Source: Enchytraeus crypticus (taxonomy: Eukaryota; Annelida; Clitellata; Enchytraeida; Enchytraeidae). Taken from it: DNA of 64,000 nucleotides. This document shows positions 46,901 through 53,425 of the stretch, one piece after another. The notes beneath the pieces were generated by a model, which saw nothing but the letters and a program-made list of their open reading frames with translations, did not search any database and was not told the origin of the DNA. The position numbers and the translations under genes are program-made. The stretch is taken from contig CAJHZI010000548.1 of NCBI GenBank assembly GCA_905160935.1, forward strand, positions 2,329,501 through 2,393,500, given 5' to 3'. Each line of letters starts with the position of its first letter. Position 1 is the stretch's first letter.

Positions 46901-48632
46901 AATAATATTATTAATAATAATAATAATGCTACTAATAATAATAATATTTCTTTTTCAATAATAATACTACATGTAATAATAATAAGAAGAAGAAGAAGAA
47001 GAAGAAATATTACACCAAAATAATAATAATAGTAATGTTTTTTTCAATAATAATACTACATAGTTAAAATTATGTAACAGTGATCACCAGAATAATTTTT
47101 TTAATTAGTCTTTTTTTAAAATTAGCTTTTAGTCAAACTTCAATGTTTTAATGGTGTAATGACGTACGCAACGACGTATGCTTTCATGAGGTTTTGAAAC
47201 TTGAATATCTTGATTAGCTTGGCTGCGATAATACACGTTCTTTTGTTAGACTAGTTTACATCGAACCAAAGGGCCTTCTCATTCGGACTTTTAATACTAG
47301 TAGTAGTAATAACAATATTACTAGATAAAGAAATAATAGTAAAATAATAATAAAAATAATAATAATAACAAAGTAGAAAGTATCTTTCAATTACCTTCAG
47401 CATACTCCATGACGATCATCAGTGCTGTATCTTCAAGGAAATTCTCAAAGTATTTTATGATGTAAGGATGATCCAACATAGACAAAACCTTGACCTCATT
47501 AAGCGCCGCCTGTCTCTCATCTTTAGTCATCTGCTCAACGGGTATCTGCTTTATGATCACCGGTTTTTTATCTGCCAACCTCCGACATAAATACACAGTC
47601 CTGTATCAATCAACAACATCAATGTTAAACTAAGTTGTATTTAATAAACTGTGTCTGTTACATCAATTCTATGCTTAGAGGCAACCTTTTGAGAAAACAT
47701 ACTCTACTGCTTAATTTTAAAATCAGTCATGAACTTGTGCTTATCTTCGATCTTCTCTTAAACTGGTACTCTATCTGTTTATATATAATGAATTTCAGTT
47801 AAATTTAAGAGTTGTATATCTTCTACTAGTAGTATTAGTAATTAGTATTAGGCATCTCACAAAGATTTAAATTCTTAATTTAGATGATCATTCTAATATA
47901 TGCTAAATTCTAAAAACTTAAAAAACTTAAAACTTTCTAAAAACACGCATTATAGTGAAATGATCAACTTTGTTGATATCTATCAGTTTTATTACCACGT
48001 GATTAATCCGTTAGGCAATTTAGACCATTTTCTGTATAACCAGTGTAGTGAATGTCTGAAATTTTACTCTCAGATCAGTGCAACTGGGATTGGAACCCAC
48101 AATGGTTCAATTCACCTCAGGATCTGTCATTTAAAACTTCAGGACGTTATTCCTACTCTATTAAGACATTCTAACTAACTTGTCACTGAATGCCCTTATA
48201 TGTAGGACAGTATATAAAAGTAGAGAGAGATTATAGACAAATGAATATTATATGTCAAGACTGATCCATCCACAGCAAAATTTTCGCAAGTCTTATAGTA
48301 TAAAGTATACATTAGTCTTACAGTATACAGTCTACAAGATATAGCTGTTATAACGGATACTCACTCATTGCCTAAATATTTTAATGCGCACACAAAACAG
48401 TGACATCTAAATGTGATTCTAAAGCTTCATCGCAGTTATAAGCTATACTTGTAGATAATTATAGCTAATCGAATTGTTATAATAAAAAATGCTTCATGAA
48501 TGCTTATTACTAAAACAACTAGACTTTTATAAGTTTAGCGAAATCCATTTGAATACAAAACATACAATATATTGACAATTCATACCCATAGGCACCACGT
48601 CCAACAATCCTTATTTTGTCGTACTTATCCAT
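24772..48632 (-). CDS. NEK8: NEK8 gene, NIMA-related kinase with RCC1 propeller, 15 exons
   Basis: Fifteen exons join into about 760 residues with every phase consistent. Residues 1-260 are the kinase: glycine loop GRGAYG (11-16), VIIKQ with Lys33, HRDLKTQN with Asp128, KIGDFG with Asp147, and [11 protein letters not shown]. From about residue 320 come RCC1-type repeats (YCWG, FAWG, FGSNQ, FTWG). Human NEK8 is 692 residues; the extra length is mostly a Ser-rich linker in exon 9. The family acts at the proximal cilium (inversin compartment) and in kidney or left-right patterning; that role is known for vertebrates and inferred here. The exon 7/8 junction is the only ambiguous one. The gene spans 23.9 kb, lies head-to-head with COMMD2, and its introns are full of transposons. 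Confidence 0.97.
25040..25190 (+). mobile_element. SINE-1 copy, NEK8 intron 14 side
   Basis: Lies between exons 15 and 14 (intron 14). B box GGGGTTCAAATCCTGGGCTC and the ACTGACGTTAACAG tail. Confidence 0.75.
25862..26000 (-). mobile_element. LINE-P 3' fragment with internal deletion
   Basis: The family 3' end is followed directly by the GSRKEL/AKAAF coding stretch, about 300 nt of intervening sequence being absent. In NEK8 intron 14. Confidence 0.7.
26184..26345 (-). CDS. NEK8: NEK8 exon 14 (RCC1 repeat)
   Basis: Acceptor ATATCACAG|AGTTGGG and donor TCGAAAG|GTTTGCG. It encodes [20 protein letters not shown], then [12 protein letters not shown], matching human GDCYTFGSNQHGQLG and CGDAFTVAIG. 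A near-copy of the acceptor lies about 50 nt upstream. Confidence 0.95.
26393..28003 (-). mobile_element. 5'-truncated CR1-like LINE in NEK8 intron 13
   Basis: Upstream RT ([29 protein letters not shown]) is in another frame at 27720-27990; the main frame follows, and the 3' end is a (TTATG)n tail near 26393-26410. It has inserted into a pre-existing tandem array of the intron. Confidence 0.85.
26780..27721 (-). pseudogene. CR1-like reverse transcriptase C-terminal part
   Basis: 313 open codons: [27 protein letters not shown] catalytic box, [48 protein letters not shown]. It lacks the endonuclease and RT start, so the element is truncated and frameshifted. Confidence 0.9.
28010..28530 (-). 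repeat. about 40-bp degenerate repeat derived from NEK8 exon 14 acceptor
   Basis: About a dozen units of TATTGTAGAGTTGGATGAAT and RTTGTCTCAT; the exon 14 border reads TATCACAG|AGTTGGGTGAAT. One more unit, 26,345-26,395, lies on the far side of the LINE. Confidence 0.75.
28750..29016 (-). repeat. 34-bp minisatellite at the NEK8 exon 13 donor
   Basis: Unit GTTATAACCGGTATCTACTA and ACTAGCTATAACCA on the minus strand. The unit nearest the exon contains the last ten exon bases and the true donor. About seven units, more diverged with distance. Confidence 0.85.
29007..29146 (-). CDS. NEK8: NEK8 exon 13 (RCC1 repeat)
   Basis: Acceptor TTTGTTCAG|GTTCAAC and donor ATAACCG|GTAAATAC. It encodes [20 protein letters not shown] through [14 protein letters not shown], aligning with human RFNKLGLD and SIDLGTAHSAAVT. 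Phase 2 in, phase 1 out. Its last ten bases begin a 34-nt tandem array in the intron. Confidence 0.93.
29255..29540 (-). mobile_element. SINE-B with LINE-D-like GAT tail
   Basis: The plus strand has (ATC)n then CAAGTTCAACTAGGGTAGGG, TTCCGGAGCCTAGTCGCTCA, CCTTTCTGACGTTGGTTTAA and ACACGTGCAGTCCATGGTTG. The end next to the tail matches the LINE-D 3' end. In NEK8 intron 12. Confidence 0.7.
29621..29755 (+). mobile_element. SINE-1, tRNA-derived, NEK8 intron 12
   Basis: Head GCTGGAGCCAGTGGCGATGT with A-box-like TGGCGATGTCGGTAAGA and B box GGGGTTCAAATCCTG, tail GTGAGGAAACTGACGTTAAC. Further copies are listed separately; all share both boxes or the tail. Confidence 0.8.
29885..30000 (+). mobile_element. 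SINE-A 3' part next to NEK8 exon 12 intron tract
   Basis: GGATAAGGCATTAGTGAAAT through GAATATGTACCATGGACCTG; its 3' end merges into the (GA)n tract. Confidence 0.6.
30008..30345 (-). repeat. (CT)n tract at the NEK8 exon 12 donor
   Basis: Nearly pure CTCTCT on the gene strand for about 340 nt, starting 8 nt inside the intron, with occasional G and T. Confidence 0.9.
30353..30509 (-). CDS. NEK8: NEK8 exon 12 (RCC1 repeat)
   Basis: Acceptor ATGCTGCAG|GTCGCTT and donor AGTAACCG|GTTAGA. It encodes [20 protein letters not shown] through [15 protein letters not shown] to CTGSNR, matching human GRLGLG, CGIDSSMIL and CGSNR. A (CT)n tract of about 340 nt begins just inside the following intron. Confidence 0.95.
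30535..30640 (-). mobile_element. SINE-1 copy just upstream of NEK8 exon 12
   Basis: AAGCTAAGGTTAACCTCAGT, GAATTTGAACCCCGCATATA. It ends about 25 nt from the exon 12 acceptor. Confidence 0.7.
30840..31160 (+). repeat. copy of the GAGCACT dispersed repeat
   Basis: GACAACATCGAGCACTACTG, AAAAACGGTGCAAATTCCAA, CTGTTCATAAGGAAGCAAAA. In NEK8 intron 11. Confidence 0.6.
31375..31700. repeat. TAATGATCATAGTAG-type and ATT-rich repeats, NEK8 intron 11
   Basis: ATTATT-rich left part, a LINE-P end in the middle, and a roughly 30-bp repeat (TTACTACTATTATTACTACT, ATGATCA) at 31,600-31,690 just before the exon 11 donor. Confidence 0.7.
31505..31600 (-). mobile_element. LINE-P 3' end with (CT)n/(GA)n tail
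   Basis: A short fragment: (TC)n then TTAGTGCACTGCCAACAGAC and the CATGG motif. In NEK8 intron 11. Confidence 0.7.
31714..31831 (-). CDS. NEK8: NEK8 exon 11 (RCC1 repeat)
   Basis: Acceptor TTAATTGCAG|GCAAAG and donor AGTAATG|GTTAGT. It encodes [20 protein letters not shown] and [20 protein letters not shown], matching human TIVEALLGYEMVQVACGAS and FAWGRGDSG. Phase 0 in, phase 1 out. Confidence 0.95.
32395..32632 (-). mobile_element. SINE-2 copy abutting NEK8 exon 10
   Basis: CATTATAGTGAAATGATAAA, ACTCTCAGATCAGCGCGGCT, GGGATTCGAACCCACGAGGG. It ends about 10 nt from the exon 10 donor. Confidence 0.75.
32642..32718 (-). CDS. NEK8: NEK8 exon 10 (RCC1 repeat)
   Basis: Acceptor ATACTTTCAG|ATCGAGG and donor ACTCAG|GTTATA. 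It encodes [20 protein letters not shown] and TADVTQ, matching human DRGIIMTFGSGSNGCLGHG. Phase 1 in, phase 0 out. Confidence 0.94.
32860..33535 (+). repeat. (ATC)n/(ATAATCATC)n array, about 670 bp, NEK8 intron 9
   Basis: Mainly a 9-bp period, mixed with pure ATC. At its right end it meets GATCCTTGAATCCCAATTTA, like a LINE-D/SINE-B end, which probably seeded it. Confidence 0.9.
33660..33712 (+). repeat. copy of the CCCAGGGC dispersed repeat
   Basis: ATCTTATATTTTAGCCCAGG and GCCTTATACAGCCCAGGGCA, identical to 21,765-21,815. Confidence 0.65.
34085..34330 (-). mobile_element. SINE-A copy in NEK8 intron 9
   Basis: The plus strand starts with (CT)n, then TCTGTCAAGTGGTAGATCCA, and ends with a GTCGCCTCTTACAGCAAGTG box, the 5' head of the SINE. 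Confidence 0.65.
34640..34712 (-). mobile_element. tRNA-like sequence, probable SINE head
   Basis: The minus strand reads GACACAGTGGTATAATGCTC (A-box-like) and GGTCGCTAGTTCGAGACTGC (B-box-like), about 70 nt apart in total. No clean cloverleaf, so not called as a tRNA gene. Confidence 0.4.
34775..35192 (-). CDS. NEK8: NEK8 exon 9 (Ser-rich linker, RCC1 blade)
   Basis: Acceptor CTCGTACAG|GTTTCAGC and donor CACTG|GTTCGT, 418 nt. About 95 residues of Ser/Asp/Glu-rich linker come before [20 protein letters not shown] and GDLFTACLT, which match human NEK8. The linker accounts for the extra length relative to human. Confidence 0.95.
35285..36125 (-). mobile_element. LINE-P (AG-tailed LINE) 3' portion, longest copy
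   Basis: 240 open codons of a LINE C-terminus: [74 protein letters not shown], ending RRYLPWTCQ stop. Only about 13 nt of 3' UTR (GCAGTGCACTAAGAG) come before a short tail. RTE-like organisation, assignment uncertain. It lies in NEK8 intron 8. Confidence 0.88.
36146..36202 (+). repeat. (TA)n microsatellite, NEK8 intron 8
   Basis: An uninterrupted TA run bordering the LINE-P copy. Another is at 37,858-37,918. Confidence 0.95.
37287..37422 (+). mobile_element. SINE-1 copy, NEK8 intron 8
   Basis: GCGGATCAGTATGTGCGGGG and TTCAAATCCTGGGCTCGCCC, then the AAACTGACGTTAATC tail. It starts 50 nt past exon 8, close to the donor. Confidence 0.8.
37472..37674 (-). CDS. NEK8: NEK8 exon 8 (linker and first RCC1 blade)
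   Basis: Donor CTCATGTGGGAG|GTACGG is clear. The acceptor is taken as TTGATTAG|GCTTGG, but later AGs are possible. It encodes a short linker, STVYCWGSD, then [20 protein letters not shown], matching human SSVYAWGGG and AAGRTQKAGVTRSGRLILWE. A dispersed repeat abuts the acceptor. Confidence 0.88.
37925..38170 (+). repeat. degenerate repeat around CAATCAGTCAATTA, NEK8 intron 7
   Basis: About five units of 45-55 nt containing ACCTGATCAATCAATCAGTC and TTAACTAAG. Confidence 0.75.
38495..38650 (+). mobile_element. LINE-P 3' fragment, opposite strand
   Basis: Reads GGCGTTATATACCATGGACT, then GGCAATGCACTATGAGAGAG, the family end on the plus strand. In NEK8 intron 7. Confidence 0.7.
39088..39222 (+). 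mobile_element. SINE-1 copy, NEK8 intron 7
   Basis: Near identical to 29,621-29,755 over its length (TGGCTGGAGCCAGTGGCGAT to TTAGCTTTACCAGCTTTA). Confidence 0.8.
39336..39546 (-). CDS. NEK8: NEK8 exon 7 (end of kinase domain)
   Basis: Acceptor AATGTGCAG|ACACTGCC. It encodes [20 protein letters not shown] through [13 protein letters not shown], the C-lobe end of NEK8. The 3' edge is ambiguous: AG|GTGTGTGA, AGGT|GTGTGA and AGGTGT|GTGACA are all possible. The phase-1 choice is used because it fits the next exon. Confidence 0.9.
39628..39815 (+). repeat. 14-bp minisatellite (GGCTGATAACAACA), NEK8 intron 6
   Basis: About twelve units, well kept. Lies close upstream of the exon 7 acceptor. Confidence 0.92.
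40096..40177 (-). CDS. NEK8: NEK8 exon 6 (kinase C-lobe)
   Basis: Starts after a terminal AC, not AG, and ends GCTCAG|GTATGTG. It encodes [20 protein letters not shown] and LKRAFEAQ, the APE-to-subdomain IX region of NEK8. Phase 2 in, phase 0 out. Confidence 0.93.
40178..40942 (-). other. NEK8 intron 5, U12-type AT-AC intron
   Basis: The intron begins |ATATCCTTAT and ends TATAAAC|. A branch-site-like TTTTCTTACA has its A 13 nt before the terminal AC, inside the usual U12 spacing. Joining CC to ATAC gives Pro-Tyr-Asn-Gln-Lys, the NEK8 consensus. The only nearby AG (CTTACAG) would put TAA in frame. Confidence 0.88.
40943..40992 (-). CDS. NEK8: NEK8 exon 5 (activation segment), U12-type donor
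   Basis: Acceptor GGTATAG|GTTGTTGG. It encodes [16 protein letters not shown] and two bases of the next Pro codon. The exon stops at AAACC, directly before ATATCCTT, a textbook U12 AT-AC donor. No GT donor fits the conserved reading [10 protein letters not shown]. Confidence 0.92.
41125..41262 (+). repeat. 15-bp minisatellite (TACTAATATCAGTCA), NEK8 intron 4
   Basis: About eight units, near perfect. It occupies a third of a short intron. Confidence 0.92.
41385..41561 (-). CDS. NEK8: NEK8 exon 4 (catalytic loop and DFG)
   Basis: Acceptor TATTTCAG|GAAATAC and donor ACACG|GTAATC, exactly 59 codons. It holds [12 protein letters not shown] (Asp128 catalytic base), KIGDFGISK (Asp147, metal binding) and SSKSKAYT at the start of the activation loop. 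Confidence 0.97.
42009..42064 (-). CDS. NEK8: NEK8 exon 3 (kinase, short exon)
   Basis: A 56-nt exon between TTTTCAG|GTGGAAC and GAAGAG|GTTTGA. It encodes [19 protein letters not shown], matching human GGTLAEFIQKRCNSLLEEE. Phase 1 in, phase 0 out. The intron 5' of it is 5.3 kb and carries a degraded LINE. Confidence 0.94.
43079..44779 (-). pseudogene. LINE reverse transcriptase, 566 open codons
   Basis: RT motifs in order: [65 protein letters not shown] with the catalytic FADD box, and [10 protein letters not shown]. It is uninterrupted through the C-terminal thumb, but its link to the endonuclease is frameshifted. Confidence 0.92.
45007..45851 (-). pseudogene. LINE ORF2 endonuclease part
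   Basis: ATG at 45851 overlaps the ORF1 stop. AP-type endonuclease motifs: [43 protein letters not shown], and SIIDHIFCN and DLSDHFF near the end. At least two frame changes lie between 45850 and 45240. Confidence 0.82.
45848..46608 (-). pseudogene. LINE ORF1, broken
   Basis: The N-terminal part has a coiled-coil-like helix ([20 protein letters not shown]) and stops at 46333. A second frame holds [20 protein letters not shown], an ORF1 C-domain found in many LINEs. The frame is broken by an inverted duplication at 45982-46073, then resumes with [17 protein letters not shown]. Its TGA overlaps the ORF2 ATG as ATGA. Confidence 0.8.
45982..46073. repeat. inverted duplication in LINE ORF1, 43-bp arms, 6-nt spacer
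   Basis: 41 of 43 positions pair (GACCATTTTTTGCAACACCA... against its complement). It breaks the ORF1 frame. Confidence 0.9.
47395..47600 (-). CDS. NEK8: NEK8 exon 2 (kinase N-lobe, catalytic lysine)
   Basis: Acceptor GATACAG|GACTGTG and donor GAAG|GTAATT. It completes Gly16 and encodes TVYLCRR through [17 protein letters not shown] (Lys33 at the ATP site) to MEYAEG. Phase 2 in, phase 1 out. Confidence 0.97.
47935..48175 (-). mobile_element. SINE-2 copy, NEK8 intron 1
   Basis: GATCAACTTTGTTGATATCT, AACCAGTGTAGTGAATGTCT, GGGATTGGAACCCACAATGG. Confidence 0.75.
48586..48632 (-). CDS. NEK8: NEK8 exon 1 (start codon, glycine-rich loop)
   Basis: ATG at 48632-48630 opens [16 protein letters not shown], aligning with the N-terminus of human NEK8 (MEKYERIRVVGRGAFG). 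The donor is TATGG|GTATGA, phase 2. The start is chosen because it sits at the family N-terminus. Confidence 0.95.
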
Positions 48633-48725
48633 AGATCTTCAATACATTAGAACAGCAGAATATAGAGTTACTATAAACACGGAAAAAATGATTGATCTCA
48701 TAAATCCTTTTTAGTAAAAGTTTAA

Positions 48726-48754
48726 CGTTTGTTTACATTAAATGTAAACAAACG
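48726..48754. promoter_or_regulatory. 29-bp palindrome of two inverted TGTTTAC sites
   Basis: CGTTTGTTTACATT, then one A, then its exact reverse complement. Each half contains TGTTTAC, the core bound by forkhead factors. It lies 94 nt upstream of the NEK8 ATG. Function is inferred; FOXJ1-class regulation is typical of ciliary genes. Confidence 0.45.
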
Positions 48755-48924
48755 CGTCAGCTGATTGTACAATTTTTATCTACCCTTATAAATCATAACA
48801 CTAATGAAGATACAGAATGCAGGAATAGTTTGTAGAATAATATTTATTTAAATAAATCTTACAGTTACTACACCTGATTCATGTTATCACTTGAGAATAA
48901 TTTTCTCGCTATCACAATAAAGAG

Positions 48925-49165
48925 TATTTAGAATGTCTAAATAGCGTAGGGGTAACTTCATGAAGTTTTAAATGACAAATCCTAAGGTGATTTGAATCCT
49001 CGTGGGTTCGAATTCCGGTCGCGCTGATCTGAGAGTAAAATCTCGGACATTCACTGGACTGGTTATACGGAAAATGGTCTAAATTGCCTAACGGATTAAA
49101 CATATGGTTTTAAAAGTGATAGATATCAGCACAGTTGATTATTCACTATAATGCGTGTTTCCTTA
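48925..49165 (+). mobile_element. SINE-2, tRNA-derived, in the NEK8/COMMD2 promoter region
   Basis: Head with GCGTAGGGGTAACTTC (A-box-like) and GTGGGTTCGAATTCCGGTCG (B box), then CTGATCTGAGAGTAAAATCT and GTGATAGATATCAGCACAG. About 240 bp. Confidence 0.75.
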
Positions 49166-49743
49166 CTTTAGAGATCATGCGGAGCATTAACTTCCTCTAA
49201 GGAGTTACAAAACGATGGGCGTGGCACAATAACAAACTTTATAGAGATTCCTAAATAAGATTTGTATAAGAAAAATAATTTATATGCCTAATGTATATCA
49301 ACTTCTGACGTAGTGCTAAAATTATAATATCCCTGTAAGTATAATTTAATACACTTCATGTCTTAATTTTAGGTAAATGTTTTTCATGTAATTTTGAGTA
49401 GGCTTACAATATAGTCTCAGCCGAACAGTTATTGGTCCAATGTTCAATATTGCGGTCTCATAAAATAACACGTCGTGCATGCGGATTGAAAAGTGTAGAC
49501 GTTCATGTTAATTTTAGTGCATTTAACCATTTTAAGATTCTCTTATTATTTGTGCTTGTTTCTTTGCCATTTTGATTTGTGAATGTCTTAGTTTTTAAGA
49601 TAAAAAACTTCATTTGTGATGTCAACAAATGGCCCAGTGTCACAGTAAATTTAGTAGCATTAATTAAATTAGATTTCATATGTCTGTTGTATTGTTATTC
49701 ATTGCATTGTAGGTACTATTTTGATAACAATAAGAAAATAATA

Positions 49744-49810
49744 ATGCTACTTTTCTGTGAAGATGAGCATAAACGGCATTTGGAATATCTAAATACATTG
49801 CAACAAGATG
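49744..49810 (+). CDS. COMMD2: COMMD2 exon 1
   Basis: ATG at 49744 aligns with the COMMD2 start (MLL). The frame is open further upstream, so alignment, not an upstream stop, decides the start. Donor CAAGATG|GTGGGT, phase 1. Confidence 0.88.
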
Positions 49811-50608
49811 GTGGGTACAGAAAAACCATCCTTACTCAGTTTTTAAACACTTTTCCTATGTTGTACCTATGAATAAAATTATTGAGGATGACTTTCACAT
49901 TACAAAACTATGTCACATTTTGTATTTGTTAACTCAGCAAATTGTCTGATTATTTGTGTTAACCATCTATACATATAAAAATTTGTCGAAATAATTTTCA
50001 TTGTTTGTTTTTTTATTCATTAAATATGTTACGTTTGTGATGCCTTTCTTACTATATTGACCCTTCGCATGTAACATGAGCTGGTAGCGTATCAGATTTA
50101 AAGCTATTTAAGTGTAAGATTTAAAATAAATCCGGTCATCATTCATTAACTGATATGCCTTCAATCAAGTGGTAAGTCTACATCCAATATGTGTATCGTG
50201 CAGAGACTGCCACTGATGATGCTGTTAACCTAGAAACTTTTTATTAGTAAAACCCAAGTAAAATTATTTTAAGTTCTTATTATTTTAATATTATTTATAA
50301 CTGTAATAATGATAATAACAACAATTAGAGTGCTACAGTCATCAATGACAACATTGAGCACTATTGAGACAAAATCAAGCTGGCAAGCAAAATGAAGGTC
50401 CAAAAACGGTGCAAATTCCAAAATCCAGATAATCAGTCAAAAATAAAAACTGAAATATATAGTAATTGTTTCTTGTTTCAGTCATTCGTGAGTTTGTTCG
50501 CATTTCAATAGAATTTTTGAAAAATGGAATCAACTCAAAAGTCTATGGAGTGGCAGCACGTTAGTAATTGAGTTTTATATTGGAATAGAGGAGTACAATG
50601 CTTAATTA

Positions 50609-50658
<50 letters not shown>

Positions 50659-50692
50659 TGTATATAATATATATATACATGTATATATATAT

Positions 50693-50737
<45 letters not shown>

Positions 50738-50745
50738 CTATATAC

Positions 50746-50781
<36 letters not shown>

Positions 50782-50849
50782 CATATATATATGTGTATAT
50801 ATACATGTATATATATATATATATATATTCTTATATATCAGTGTGGATA

Positions 50850-50884
<35 letters not shown>

Positions 50885-52880
50885 GTGCACTGTGCATTGG
50901 CAGGTCTATATGGTATATAACTGCATGTATTTCTATCCTCTGCTTTTTTCGTCATATCAACATACAAATTAGTTATCAAATCATTCAGCATTCCAAATCT
51001 CAATCTTCCTCTAACCTTTTTTCCTTCCATTCTTCCTTCAATTACTTCATTTAGTAAACCATTCCCTCTCAGTATATGACCCATACTGTTATTCTTCCTA
51101 TTCCTTATGATCAATTGTCTATTTATGCCTATTTAACACTTCTTCATTCTTATTTTCTGTCCATTTGGTCTGCTCTATTCTTCTCCCTAGCCATATATCA
51201 TTACAAACCAAGAAGGATATTTATACTGTGGATATATATGTGTGTGTATATATGTGTGTGTGTTATATATATATCTACATGTATATATATAGGGTGTCGC
51301 ATAAGTTCGTATACCGTTTTCAAATTGCAGTAATTCGGCTAGTAAAGGTCGCATGTTCATAAAATTTCGTATTCGTGTATAATAGATGTGAATTAGATGT
51401 TGGTGCAAGTTTATTTTCATTAGACCTGGAAATGACGTCACACGGCGCTGTCGCGCAATGTGACCCATTTTCTGACTGGCGCAGCTAGAGACACGCTGTG
51501 GCTGCATGCAGCGCGTGCCTGGAAATTACCTGATGTTGTCGTCCAGGACCGCAGTCAAGGCTAATCAACGTGTCAATGTTATTGTTCGATGAGGCCGCGT
51601 ATAATTTATAATATGGATAAAATTAAAATAATACAATTACGTGCACAGGCAGTAGTATTGGCTAAAGAAGGATATTCGCATAAATGTATTGCACAAAAGT
51701 TAAATCGGAGTAAGTGTTGGGTTACGAAGTGGGTAGGTCGAAGCAAATTTGACGAAAAACTAGTGGATATGAAACGTAGTGGACGTCCGAAGATACTGTC
51801 TAATACAGCCAAGCGTCTCATCCAATCCGCAAAATACAGACGTGGACAGAGTTTGCGCCGTATTTCAAATCAACTGAAAATTCGTAATGAACGTGCTTCT
51901 AAGGACACAATTCGCAGATACATGGTTAATGACCTGAAGTGGAAGAACTGGCGTCGCAAAAAAATTCCACTGTTGACTGATGCTCACAAGGTGAAACGTA
52001 TTAAGTTTGCGCGTGATCATCGTAATTGGACTGTTCAGGATTGGTCAAATGTTCTGTTTACTGACGAGTCACCCTTCAAAGTGTTTTACATACCCAATCC
52101 CAAGAACGACACTGTGTGGGGATCACAGGAGAGTAATGTTCCTCCCGCTGCTCAAATGAAGTTCAGTCCCTCGGTTATGGTTTGGGGCGGAATGACTGCA
52201 CACGGATTGACGAGTCTGCACTTCATTCCGAACGGTACACGACTTAACTCGGATTATTACATTGTAAACATACTGGATAAACTCGTCAAGCCAGCGTTTC
52301 AAAGAATCGTAACCGGCGGCAACGTTACTCGAGTAAAGCTGTTCAATGACAATGACCTTGGCATCTTTCAACAGGATGGTGCAAGATGTCATACATCAGC
52401 CAAAACAACAAGATGGTTGGAAGACAACATTCCATCGTACATTAAGCCGAAGGACTGGCCACCGAACTCTCCAGACCTTTCTCCTATCGAGAACCTGTGG
52501 AGTATTCTGTCGTTTAGTGTCTACCGCGATCCAGAGCCCACGAATGTTGTGCAGCTGAAACGTCGTCTACAACAAGCTTGGAGATCAGTGAAAGTGGAAA
52601 TACTTTAGACATTAATCAAATCTATGCCGGATAGAATACTCGCTGTCATTAAGCAAAAAGGAAATACTATAAAATATTAGTTTTTGCAAAAATGTGACGT
52701 CATTCAGAAAAATTTCAGTTTCTACTTAATTACTTGTACGATTACAAATTAAATTGTACCCATATATTTTATTTATCGTGTCTACATACTGTCCAAATTT
52801 GGTTTAAAACGGTTAAGTAGTTCCAGAGTTAATGCAATTTGAAAACGGTATACGAACTTATGCGACACCCTATATATACA

Positions 52881-52961
<81 letters not shown>

Positions 52962-53367
52962 TACACACACAAGTATATATAATATTGGTTCTTCCTACAG
53001 AAAGAGTTGATAGATACTAAAGGAGGCAAAATTGTCATCTATATATAAAGAACCCAACTGGTTCATGTTGCTGTTATTGATGAGGAATGTCCTTGTATCA
53101 CATCTTGTAATCAGTCTGTCATTTAATCAATCAATCAGTATGTACACAGTATTCCATTCCGTACTGTGATCCACACTGGAAGGAATATCTTGTTTCATTT
53201 GTTGAGAACTGAACTTTTGGGTTATTGATATTGTTTAAATGGGCGATATATAATTTATAAATTTCAATATCATTTTAATTTTTGTCACATTATCCCTTCT
53301 CTCTTCTTTTGCCATTACTTTTCTCTCTTCCTTTTTTCTTTCTCTTTCTCTTCCATTCTCTCTCACA

Positions 53368-53425
<58 letters not shown>

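Larger units (their letters stand above)
48633..49743. promoter_or_regulatory. NEK8/COMMD2 head-to-head intergenic region
   Basis: 1.1 kb separates the two start codons, which face away from each other, so promoter elements of both genes must lie here or be distal. Seen in it: a forkhead-like palindrome about 95 nt upstream of the NEK8 start and a tRNA-derived SINE in the middle. No TATA box, CpG island or confident X-box is visible. Bidirectional use is inferred from layout. Confidence 0.55.

Noticed and set aside
48655..48685. RFX X-box near the NEK8 start (GTTTATAGTAAC)
   Set aside because: Too short and missing the central CCATGG-like part of the X-box consensus.
50195..50240. Alternative COMMD2 exon (acceptor GTGCAG, reading [13 protein letters not shown])
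   Set aside because: It does not match COMMD2 and runs into a stop with no donor; the exon at 50,482-50,559 aligns properly.
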